From NCBI GenBank assembly GCA_031549265.1, contig JAVBQB010000002.1, positions 620,001-684,000 of the forward strand: DNA of 64,000 bases, in the 5' to 3' direction. Below are positions 45,833-52,878 of the stretch, one piece after another. Position 1 is the first letter of the stretch; every line of letters begins with the position of its first letter. The translations under genes and the position numbers were made by a program. Below the pieces are notes generated by a model. It did no database searches, had not been told where the DNA came from, and saw nothing but the letters and a program-made list of their open reading frames with translations. The stretch is from JAVBQB01 sp031549265. GTDB lineage: Bacteria; Bacillota; Clostridia; Oscillospirales; JAVBQB01.

Positions 45833-45997
45833 TCAATCCGCTTTTGGCGGCGACCTTTCGCAGGTGCATTGCGATCTGCGCTGAATTTGGTCAAACAGCA
45901 AACGGGAAGTGTTCGCCGCTTTTTGATCAAGCACGGATCTCAGCGAGTATTTGTCTGCCAGATATTCAGCAATGTTTTCCAGTCCTTCAATTTCCAT
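45833..45997 (-). CDS. 54-residue protein directly upstream of the recombinase
   Basis: An intact small gene: ATG 45997 with GGGGGAG upstream, starting MEIEGLENIAEYLADKYSL and ending RSPPKAD. It ends 33 bases before the recombinase start, so the two share an operon. The first 45 residues look helical and the rest is basic with two cysteines (CTC). No family was recognised. Serine recombinases of this kind often need a small directionality factor (for example SprB with SprA), and this is the best candidate by position and size, which is inference. An AT-rich box at 46023-46030 weakly resembles a CATA-type mother-cell sigma -10, but its -35 is poor. Confidence 0.7.
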   Translation of the reverse strand: MEIEGLENIAEYLADKYSLRSVLDQKAANTSRLLFDQIQRRSQCTCERSPPKAD

Positions 45998-46116
45998 TGA
46001 TAATCTCCCCCAATAGTAAGATGAATTATGCGTTAATATGGCGTATATCTGCCAAAACAGTGTGTGCCGCTGCGAATTGGTTTATAAACTCAGCGCGCGT
46101 TGGATATCTTGTGAGA

Positions 46117-46146
46117 TTGACATAAGTCGGTGAGCACAAGTATAAT
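46117..46146 (+). promoter_or_regulatory. Sigma-A-type promoter for cas3
   Basis: Perfect TTGACA (46117-46122), an 18-base spacer and perfect TATAAT (46141-46146), giving a leader of about 115 bases. Best promoter match in the element. Confidence 0.65.
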
Positions 46147-46234
46147 GATAGTGTTGGCATCTCGGCATCTTTCTTCAGGTATCGCCGTCAATAAGAGCAA
46201 TTGTTTCCAATCTTTAAGCGCAAAGTGAAATATG

Positions 46235-46255
46235 CCTTTCGGCAGTCCGAAAAGG
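46235..46255 (+). promoter_or_regulatory. Hairpin that covers the cas3 ribosome-binding site
   Basis: CCTTTCGG (46235-46242) can pair with CCGAAAAGG (46247-46255) with one bulged A. The pairing hides most of the AAAAGGGG ribosome site (46250-46257), nine bases before the TTG start. Confidence 0.45.
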
Positions 46256-46266
46256 GGTAACGGTAA

Positions 46267-48462
46267 TTGGAATACTACGCTCACAGCACCAAAAGGGATG
46301 ACAAAAGTGACTGGCAGCTGCTGCGTGATCATTTGACCGGCTCCGCGATAATAGCGCGCGAGTTCGCGGAAGTCTTCAATGTCGGAGACCACGCTTATGT
46401 TTGCGCGCTTATTCACGACCTCGGAAAATATCAGATTGAATTTCAGCTCAGGCTGGAGGGGAAAATAAGTCAGGTCGAGCACGCCACAATCGGGGCGCAG
46501 TGGGCGGCGAAGTTTTACGGCGAAGCTGGGCTTTATATGGCGCTGGCGATCGCGGGACATCACGGGCATTTGTCGGAAACTGTGGGAGATCCCGGATCCA
46601 ACAAGCCCGGGACGCTGGAATCGCATCTCAACAGGTGCTTCCCGGAGATTGTGCCGGAACTTCCGCTGCCGGAAATGCCAGGAGAACTGTTTTTTGACTT
46701 GAAATATCCGGGATTTTCCAAAGCGTTTTACATCAGGATGCTTTACTCCGCTCTTTGCGATGCCGATTGTCTTGATACGGAGAGATTTTACGATCACAAA
46801 CGCTACGAATCCAGATTACGATCTCCGGATATGGATAAGCTGGCATTCCGAATAAACAGGTTTTACGACAATCTGGAAGCCGAGCCGACTCCGATAAACA
46901 GAGCCCGCGACGAGATACTTCACAGATGTCTGCGGATGTCCATCAAGCCGCCCGGTTTTTTTTCGCTGACCGTTCCAACCGGCGGCGGAAAGACACTTTC
47001 CTCGCTGGCTTTTGCGCTTCACCACGCCGGTATGCACGATTTGCGCAGAGTGATTTACACCATGCCGTATACCAGCGTTATCGAGCAAAACGCGGATACC
47101 TTTCGCAGCGCTGTTGGCTCCGACGCGGTTCTGGAACACCACAGCCATTTCGATATGGATTTTGAAATAGACAGCGAAGACGATATAGTTTCTGGCGATG
47201 ACCGGCTGGCGGCCGAAAACTGGGATAAACCTGTCGTCGTTACAACCAACATGGAGTTCTTCGAGTCGCTCTTCTCATCCCAAAAGAAGCGGTGCAGAAA
47301 ACTGCACAACATAGCCAAAAGCGTGATAATCCTAGACGAGGCGCAGGCTATACCCGCCGGGTACCTCAAACCGTTTATGGCGGCTCTGCGCGAGCTTGTT
47401 AACCGGTACGGATGCTCGGTCGTACTATGCACGGCGACCCAGCCGATTCCGAAAGAGCAAAAATGGCGGGATTTGCTGGCAATCGAGCCCGACGAAATTA
47501 TCGACGATCCCGGCCAGTTCTCGCCGGCCTTTGACCGGGTGGACGTAAGGATTATTACAAGGGACGTGCTGCACGACGACAAGCTGTGCGCGCGGATAAT
47601 TTCACAAAAGCAGGTGCTCTGCATTGTGAACACCCGCAAGCACGCGATGCTTCTCTCTCGCGACCTCGAGCATACCGAGGGAGTATACCATTTGAGCACG
47701 TGCATGTGCGCGGCCCACAGACGCGAGCTGATGGCTGTCATTCGTCAGAGGATACTGAGCGGCATGTCGTGCAGGGTGATTTCGACACCGCTGGTTGAAG
47801 CGGGCGTCGACGTCGATTTCCCGGTGGTATACAGGGCGCTCGCCGGACTGGACAGCATTACTCAGGCGGCGGGCAGATGCAACCGCGAGGGGAAGCAAAA
47901 GGAAAAAGGGCTGCTGTATGTCTTCCGGCCGGAATCGCACGGCGCTTTCGACCGCGGCTGGCATCTTCAGACCAGGCAGCTGTTTGACCAGATAGTCAAA
48001 AACGGAAACAATTCGGATATTCTGTCCATTCCGAGCCTGGACCGCTATTTCAGCGAGCTTTACGAGCAGGACAAATCAGGCCAGCTGGACAAATACGACA
48101 TGATGCAGAGCTACGAAGCCGCAGTCGACGGAATCTTCAAGTTTCCCCAATGGGACAGGATGGTTCGCCTTGTAGACGTAAATACATATACGGTAATCGT
48201 TCCCTGGGCAGTGCCCAAGAAGAGATGGAATCATCTTAAGCAAAGGATGGAAGGGTCACCGGATGTCCAGCTGTTGCGCGATTTGCAGCCGCTGACCGTT
48301 CAGGTGACACCCTGGGACTTTAAGGCAATGCAGACCGCCAAAAAAATCTCAAGTATGGGCCGTTTCTTCTGGATACTTTCTGATCGTAAGCTGTACAGCT
48401 ACAGATACGGCCTGAAATCCTCCGAAGACGACGGCGGTCTGTTGGATATCTATATTACATAA
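46267..48462 (+). CDS. cas3: CRISPR-type Cas3 helicase-nuclease without other cas genes
   Basis: 731 residues with all Cas3 parts. HD nuclease: LLRDHLTG (His about 22), IHDLGKY (HD about 48), EHATIGA, GHHGHL and the distal CDADCLD. Superfamily 2 helicase: motif I PTGGGKTLSS (about 239), motif II LDEAQAIP (DEAQ in place of DEAH, about 357), motif III CTATQP, motif V-VI STPLVEAGVDVDFP and QAAGRCNREG (about 534). A Cas3 C-terminal domain follows. Length and motifs fit type I-C-like Cas3. A stop codon precedes TTG 46267 in frame, and AAGGGG is nine bases upstream. There is no Cascade gene, cas1, cas2 or CRISPR repeat in the window. It lies inside the spoIIID element, facing away from the recombinase. 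Confidence 0.9.
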   Translation: MEYYAHSTKRDDKSDWQLLRDHLTGSAIIAREFAEVFNVGDHAYVCALIHDLGKYQIEFQLRLEGKISQVEHATIGAQWAAKFYGEAGLYMALAIAGHHGHLSETVGDPGSNKPGTLESHLNRCFPEIVPELPLPEMPGELFFDLKYPGFSKAFYIRMLYSALCDADCLDTERFYDHKRYESRLRSPDMDKLAFRINRFYDNLEAEPTPINRARDEILHRCLRMSIKPPGFFSLTVPTGGGKTLSSLAFALHHAGMHDLRRVIYTMPYTSVIEQNADTFRSAVGSDAVLEHHSHFDMDFEIDSEDDIVSGDDRLAAENWDKPVVVTTNMEFFESLFSSQKKRCRKLHNIAKSVIILDEAQAIPAGYLKPFMAALRELVNRYGCSVVLCTATQPIPKEQKWRDLLAIEPDEIIDDPGQFSPAFDRVDVRIITRDVLHDDKLCARIISQKQVLCIVNTRKHAMLLSRDLEHTEGVYHLSTCMCAAHRRELMAVIRQRILSGMSCRVISTPLVEAGVDVDFPVVYRALAGLDSITQAAGRCNREGKQKEKGLLYVFRPESHGAFDRGWHLQTRQLFDQIVKNGNNSDILSIPSLDRYFSELYEQDKSGQLDKYDMMQSYEAAVDGIFKFPQWDRMVRLVDVNTYTVIVPWAVPKKRWNHLKQRMEGSPDVQLLRDLQPLTVQVTPWDFKAMQTAKKISSMGRFFWILSDRKLYSYRYGLKSSEDDGGLLDIYIT

Positions 48463-48494
48463 CAAAATTTAATTCCATAATTTGAAAAGCACCG

Positions 48495-49448
48495 CTACTG
48501 GCAGTCACTGTGCGTTGTATATCTGTCGGCGAAATTGGAATCGATTATTTTCTTCCTGCATCCGGAGGGCGAATACCTCCAGCGGTCGATTCGCCCGTGG
48601 GTAATGAAATATGTAAGCGGGATCAGCTCGGTCGACTGAGGGAGCCGGTCGATAACGATGAGCTTTATTTTCATCCGGTCCGGCTGGATTGCCTTGACAT
48701 AGACGGACACGCTGTCTCCGATGCAAAGGCCGACCTGCCGCTCCGCCAGCCCCGTCAGATTGGGCGTGAGCTCTATGAACACCCCGAAGTCTTCAATTCC
48801 CCGGACTTTGCCGACGACTGTTGTTCCGGTGCGGAACATGTTCGCGTTTTCTTCCCAGGTGCCAAGCAGCTCCCGGTGGCTGAGGTGTATGCGGGCTGCC
48901 GGTTTGTCGACGGCGGTCACAACGGCGAAAATGTCCTGCCCGACGCGAAACCGTTCGTTTGGATGCCGTATGCGCGAAACCGAGATTGAATCCAGCCCAA
49001 TCAGCGAAACGCAGCCGCAGCCTATGTCCACAAACGCTCCGAACGTGTCCAGATGAGTGACACGGGCGGGGATAATATCACCCGGCGTCAAATTGTCCAA
49101 AAGATGATTGAGGCATTCTTGCTGAGCCGCTTTGCGCGAAAGCCGCGCCGGAATACATTCATTGCCGGGGGAAAGCACTTTGAAGCAAACCGGCTTGCCG
49201 ACTCTGGACAGTATTGAAATGTCGCGCACTGAACTCCGGTTGGTCTCGAGCACGGTTTCATCACGCTCAATAATTCCGGTGAAACCGTCGAGCCTGACGT
49301 GCAGATTCATGTGAGAGTCACACATAAACGCCAGTGATTCAAGGATGAGGCCGTGTCTTCGCGCTGAATCGAGCGCAGCTTTGCTTGCGAGGTATTTTTT
49401 GTTTTCCGGTTTTGAGATCAAATATCCTTCCGGCTTGAAATTATTCAA
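48495..49448 (-). CDS. S1-domain RNA-binding protein
   Basis: 317 residues with two clear S1 (OB-fold) repeats: LTPGDIIPARVTHLDTFGAFVDIG (core ARVTHLDTFGAFVDIG, about 120-135, plus RIHLSHREL at its end) and TTVVGKVRGIEDFGVFIEL (about 210-228, with LTGLAER). A degenerate third unit lies at about 50-110. It resembles clostridial S1 homologues (RpsA-like, short form). A role in translation or RNA stability is likely, but it is not the housekeeping bS1 by necessity. TTG start with AAGGA upstream. Convergent with cas3, with a 32-base gap. It lies within the inserted element. Confidence 0.82.
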   Translation of the reverse strand: MNNFKPEGYLISKPENKKYLASKAALDSARRHGLILESLAFMCDSHMNLHVRLDGFTGIIERDETVLETNRSSVRDISILSRVGKPVCFKVLSPGNECIPARLSRKAAQQECLNHLLDNLTPGDIIPARVTHLDTFGAFVDIGCGCVSLIGLDSISVSRIRHPNERFRVGQDIFAVVTAVDKPAARIHLSHRELLGTWEENANMFRTGTTVVGKVRGIEDFGVFIELTPNLTGLAERQVGLCIGDSVSVYVKAIQPDRMKIKLIVIDRLPQSTELIPLTYFITHGRIDRWRYSPSGCRKKIIDSNFADRYTTHSDCQ

Positions 49449-49746
49449 GGGTGCACTTCCTTTCGGCTTAGACTACTTTTACCCATAGTCGCCGGAATTG
49501 AAATGATTCCGGCTTTACGGATGACAGTAAAAGTATATGTCCCCGGCCTTTTCTTATGATAAAGAATGTCCAAGCCGGTTGGTAAAGAAACTGCATTAAT
49601 AATCAAAAATGACCGCGACTTTCGGCTGTTTTCCGCCGCGTCGCTTAAAAAAAAGCCCGGAACGCACAGAATATACCTGCACATTCCGCCTTGTCTGGCG
49701 AAAATATGCCCGCGACTCCGGAGCATTTTATTCATGAGCACGGCAC
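49449..49746. other. Gap without a convincing gene
   Basis: 298 bases between the S1 gene and the 120-residue gene. Frames are open on both strands (minus to 49741, plus from 49566), but neither has a ribosome site or a protein-like composition. Confidence 0.4.
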
Positions 49747-50109
49747 TCAGGATTGCCGGATCTTCCTTGCCCTGCTGGTTTTCAGCACTTCGATAGCGGG
49801 CGAGAGATGCTCCTGCGCGATTTCGAGCTCGATTATGATTTCGCGTGAAACGGGCGGGCGGCTTTCGTCTGGATAGCCATTGTCGGCGCGCAGATATCCG
49901 AACCCGCCCGCAATGCCGAATACGTCGTTAAACGCATTGCAAAAAGCGGGCATACTAGCCATATTATATATCCCGCCGTCGGCGTCCGGCGTATAACCAG
50001 CGTCCCGGTGACTGGCCGCCACAGGGATTATCCGGCGTTCGCGCAGCCTGAGTAAAGCAATGTCAGCCATATCAATATTGTCAAAAACCGCAGTCAGTCT
50101 TGCGTTCAT
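49747..50109 (-). CDS. 120-residue protein of unknown function
   Basis: Starts MNARLTAVFDNIDMADIALL with GGAG seven bases before the ATG, so it is a real gene. The beginning (strand, then AD.A...L helix) and the end (EIAQEHLSPAIEVLKTSRARKIRQ) suggest a ferredoxin-like alpha/beta fold of the sort seen in small stress or spore proteins. The middle is Gly/Asp/Tyr-rich (GGFGYLRADNGYPDE). No family name can be given. Same direction as the recombinase and S1 genes, inside the element. Confidence 0.65.
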   Translation of the reverse strand: MNARLTAVFDNIDMADIALLRLRERRIIPVAASHRDAGYTPDADGGIYNMASMPAFCNAFNDVFGIAGGFGYLRADNGYPDESRPPVSREIIIELEIAQEHLSPAIEVLKTSRARKIRQS

Positions 50110-50136
50110 ACAATCACTCCGATATTTTAGACGTTA

Positions 50137-50160
50137 GTCCGACAAGTCAGCTGTCCGGAC
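50137..50160. promoter_or_regulatory. Inverted repeat between divergent element genes
   Basis: GTCCGACA (50137-50144) and TGTCCGGAC (50152-50160) form an imperfect palindrome in the 87-base space between the 120-residue gene (minus) and the 74-residue gene (plus). The position suits an operator controlling both. Confidence 0.4.
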
Positions 50161-50196
50161 GCTTAATATTGTTTCCGAAACGGGGATGATTATAAT

Positions 50197-50421
50197 ATGC
50201 GATTATTGAAAAGAGTTCTCAAGTATTCGAATATCTTCCGAATGGCGTCGAGCTTTCTGCCGATGGAACGGTTGAGCCGTCGCCCTCGCGATTGCTTTTG
50301 TCAGAGCTTCGACGTTCTCAAAACAGAGAATGGCGTTCTGTTGAAATGCCCCGTGTGCGGGCATGAAATATCGGTGTCATATTCCACTCAGGCTCAGCAG
50401 CGGAACAAAGCGCCGGAGTGA
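50197..50421 (+). CDS. 74-residue protein with a CPVCGH zinc-knuckle motif
   Basis: Starts MRLLKRVLKYSNIFRMASSF after a weak GGGG site. A basic amphipathic first half is followed by CFC and CPVCGHE (about residues 53-59), a half zinc ribbon. Real gene status is moderate, since the ribosome site is about 11 bases away. It overlaps, antisense, the tail that is fused to the truncated spoIIID frame. Confidence 0.45.
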   Translation: MRLLKRVLKYSNIFRMASSFLPMERLSRRPRDCFCQSFDVLKTENGVLLKCPVCGHEISVSYSTQAQQRNKAPE

Positions 50422-50482
50422 GACGCGAGACAGAATCGGCGCGGAGCGGATCAATGGGCGCGCTCCGGATCGACCAAACTGC

Positions 50483-50491
50483 ATGTACAGT
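50483..50491. other. Attachment site at the right end of the element
   Basis: Plus-strand ATGTACAGT, matching ATGTACGGT at 44260-44268 in eight of nine positions, the first six identical. Sequence to the right is spoIIID; to the left is the element. Confidence 0.8.
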
Positions 50492-50596
50492 GCTTTTTGA
50501 TACCCCAAACTTTTTGGCGGCAGTTCGAACCGTCGCCTTGTTCTCTATTATGTAAACGGCCAGGTCGCAGGCGCGTTGTTCGATGTTACCCTTCAA
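50483..50596 (-). CDS. spoIIID: spoIIID, 5' part (codons 1-38), cut by the inserted element
   Basis: From TTG 50596, eight bases after AAAGGGG, the minus strand encodes MKGNIEQRACDLAVYIIENK and ATVRTAAKKFGVSKSTVH, the N-terminal half of SpoIIID with the first helix of the helix-turn-helix. Right after the shared core GTACAT the SpoIIID likeness stops. The frame runs on to 50318 through unrelated element sequence (AVWSIRSAPIDPL...), giving a 92-93-residue chimera lacking the recognition-helix end and the basic tail. GTG 50605 overlaps the ribosome site and is rejected. SpoIIID is a mother-cell regulator made under sigma-E. Confidence 0.9.
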
Positions 50597-50633
50597 TAAT
50601 AGCACCCCTTTGCACGTTTAGTCGGCATATTCA

Positions 50634-50662
50634 AATATATGCGAGTGTAGTTCTGTAAATAA
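50634..50662 (-). promoter_or_regulatory. Possible sigma-E promoter of spoIIID
   Basis: Minus-strand CATATATT (50641-50634) matches the sigma-E -10 pattern CATACAnT at all but one position. With a 14-base spacer the -35 would be TTATTTA (50662-50656), a weaker match. The start point would lie about 15-20 bases before the ribosome site AAAGGGG, as expected. Confidence 0.45.
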
Positions 50663-50835
50663 CATGTGAACAAGCGTCAAATTTCCAATTGAGTGATTCT
50701 GCAATTGCAAGTAACCCTAATTGATGATATAATTGCGAAAGCGGTTATAGAACCAAGATTTTACAATACTATTTTCTGCTATAGAGGCTGTGATTGCCAT
50801 GCAACGCTTTGGGGTTTTCAAGGGGGAGTCGTTTA

Positions 50836-52782
50836 TTGTTCCGGGTTGAATGTAAAGGTGATACGCTGACTGTGGTTCTTTATGACAGGCCGGTCATCAG
50901 GCACAGCGGAGATCTGCCTTTCGTTTCGGTTGCCGAAGCCGATGAGGATGATATACATCCTGAAAAACGCTCAAAGCTGCGCGGCAGGGTTCCGCTGACG
51001 AATGCCGAGTACGACGAAACGCGCTCGGTAATAAGAATGTCCGGCGGAAACTACTCGATGCACCTTCAGCTTTCAATGGAGGGTGAAAACCTTGTGGTTA
51101 CGCCTCAGAGGTCGTCTGTGGGAATCAACAGGGTTGTTTTCTCATTTCCGACTTCCGCCGGAGGCTGTGTTTATGGCTGCGGCTCAAGGGGAGACTCGCT
51201 TAATCTCCGCGGCAATGTAGTACCGATTTGGGTCAGGGATCATACGGCAAAAAAAATTAGCAAGAGCTTCTGGCCGTGGGGCAAGCCCTCGGTCAGCGAG
51301 CTGTCAAGAGTTGCTCAGCCGACGTTTGTTACGGACAGTCAGATGTTCGCGCACGTCGATACGGAATCATATTCCCAGATGGATTTTCGTCACGCCAGGC
51401 GCAACCGTATCGAGGTATGGGGAATACCTAAACGCGTTGTGATAGGAGCGGCTGCCGACAACGATAGGCTGATGAGACGGATTTCAGATCTGCTCGGCCG
51501 CCAGCCGGCGCTTCCCGACTGGTGTTATGGAACCATAGTCAGCGTTAGCGGCGGCATCGGAAGAATGGCCGAGATGCTGGAGCATATGCTTGTCGCCAAG
51601 GCCGACATTTCGGCGATTGTGCTGGGGGACTGGACCGGAGGCGTTGAGACGCCGGGAGGATACCAGGCCTTTTGGGATTGGACATGGAACCAGACGCTTT
51701 ACCCCAGACTTGATGAGATAGTCGCCGAGCTGCGCAACAGGGGAGTCCGCGTTCTCGGGTGCGTAAAGCCGAATTTCGCCATGGAGGGCCTTTTGTTTGC
51801 CGAAGCCTCGACCAAGGGATACCTGATTAGACGCGGCGACGGTTCAAACTACGTCAGCGACATGGGCGGATTCATGGCGGGACACCTCGATTTGACCAAT
51901 TCTGAGGCGGTTGCCTGGTTTGAGAATATTATTAACGAGAATATAATCAGGCTCGGGTTTTCGGGCTATATAGCCGATATGGGCGCGTTTGTGCCGGAGG
52001 ATGCGGCGCTGTCCAGCGGAGAGAGCCCGGCTGGCGTTCACAACAGATGGCCGAATCTCTGGGCCGACCTGAACAGCAACGCAATAAAGAACTCCGTCAG
52101 ACCGAAAGATCTGATTTCTCTGATATCTTACGGTTATTCCGGGATAACCGGTAAAACACCGGTTGTCACCGGAGACTCATCCGCAGAATCTCAGGCTTTT
52201 GAGGGCGGAGCCGCGCTGACCTCAATTCTCTCAATGTCGTACAGCGGCGTCGGTATTTGCGAATACGCCGCCTCCCGCTCCGTCAGGATTCAGGACAGCG
52301 CGCGCGCAGACGAGCATTTTCTGAGGCGTGTTGAATTTGCCGCTTTTCTGCCGGTGATGAGGATTGAAGACACTGCCATCTCCGGCGAATTTGACAGGGA
52401 GGACGAGCTTCTGGCGCACGTCGCGAGAATGTCGCGCATTCACACGGCGCTAAAACCCTACATCAAGAATTGTGCCAAAACATACTATGAGAGCGGGTTT
52501 CCCGTTGTAATCCCCATGTCTATGATGTACCCAGGTGAAAAGAGCATGCGCAGAATCAGCGACCAATATCTGCTTGGCAGTGAGCTGTTGGTAGCGCCGG
52601 TCTTCGCTCCGGGCGTGAAAGAGCGCAGAGTCGTTTTTCCGGTGGGAAGCTGGATCAATCTCTGGACAGGGAAAGAATATCCTCAGGGAGAATCCTCGGT
52701 TCCCGCCCCGGTCGGCAAACCGGCGGTTTTCTTTCGGCGCGAGGGCAAACATTCAGCTTTGTTTATAAATATGGATAAATAG
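50836..52782 (+). CDS. GH31 glycosidase, sulfoquinovosidase (YihQ)-like
   Basis: About 648 residues, no signal peptide. It follows YihQ-type GH31 enzymes along its length: LGDWTGG with WDWTWNQTLYPRLDEI, HLDLTNSEAVAWF, the nucleophile region YIADMGAFVP (Asp about 381), the acid/base region GDSSAES (about 447), the YLLGSELLVAPVF strand and the C-terminal PVGKPAVFFRREG. In YihQ the nucleophile segment reads ADFGEYLP; here Glu is replaced by Ala, and sulfonate-binding residues could not be confirmed, so it may act on another alpha-glycoside. TTG 50836 is seven bases after AGGGGGAG; the frame is open to TTG 50794. It stands alone, with no sulfoquinovose genes nearby. Confidence 0.8.
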   Translation: MFRVECKGDTLTVVLYDRPVIRHSGDLPFVSVAEADEDDIHPEKRSKLRGRVPLTNAEYDETRSVIRMSGGNYSMHLQLSMEGENLVVTPQRSSVGINRVVFSFPTSAGGCVYGCGSRGDSLNLRGNVVPIWVRDHTAKKISKSFWPWGKPSVSELSRVAQPTFVTDSQMFAHVDTESYSQMDFRHARRNRIEVWGIPKRVVIGAAADNDRLMRRISDLLGRQPALPDWCYGTIVSVSGGIGRMAEMLEHMLVAKADISAIVLGDWTGGVETPGGYQAFWDWTWNQTLYPRLDEIVAELRNRGVRVLGCVKPNFAMEGLLFAEASTKGYLIRRGDGSNYVSDMGGFMAGHLDLTNSEAVAWFENIINENIIRLGFSGYIADMGAFVPEDAALSSGESPAGVHNRWPNLWADLNSNAIKNSVRPKDLISLISYGYSGITGKTPVVTGDSSAESQAFEGGAALTSILSMSYSGVGICEYAASRSVRIQDSARADEHFLRRVEFAAFLPVMRIEDTAISGEFDREDELLAHVARMSRIHTALKPYIKNCAKTYYESGFPVVIPMSMMYPGEKSMRRISDQYLLGSELLVAPVFAPGVKERRVVFPVGSWINLWTGKEYPQGESSVPAPVGKPAVFFRREGKHSALFINMDK

Positions 52783-52878
52783 TGATTTAGACAGTCAATA
52801 CTCGAGGTTTTTCGAGAGTTATGCATAGGAGGCGATTTTATCTCAGGGCGTAGAATAGAGAAACGCGGCAATAGAAAA

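Larger units (their letters stand above)
44260..50488. mobile_element. Skin-type intervening element in spoIIID (6,223 bp)
   Basis: The distance between the identical cores is 6,223 bp. The element interrupts spoIIID inside the helix-turn-helix coding part. It carries, from left to right, a large serine recombinase (minus), a 54-residue protein (minus), a solitary cas3 (plus), an S1-domain gene (minus), a 120-residue protein gene (minus) and a 74-residue protein gene (plus). The recombinase gene lies at one end next to the attachment site, as in skin elements and serine-integrase prophages. No structural phage genes or conjugation genes are present. Both spoIIID parts are in frame and in the same direction, so simple excision restores the gene. 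Activity itself is inference. Confidence 0.85.

Noticed and set aside
46000..48700. CRISPR array near cas3
   Set aside because: Both flanks were read for regularly spaced direct repeats of 25-37 bases; none was seen.
49445..49741. 98-residue minus-strand frame after the 120-residue gene
   Set aside because: No ribosome site, weak protein-like character, and a competing plus-strand frame of similar quality.
44260..50488. Ordinary prophage or conjugative element
   Set aside because: No capsid, tail, terminase, replication or mating genes; too small, and the insertion point is exact within spoIIID.
50318..50605. A stand-alone 92-95-residue DNA-binding protein
   Set aside because: Similarity to SpoIIID ends exactly at the attachment core; the rest is read-through into the element.
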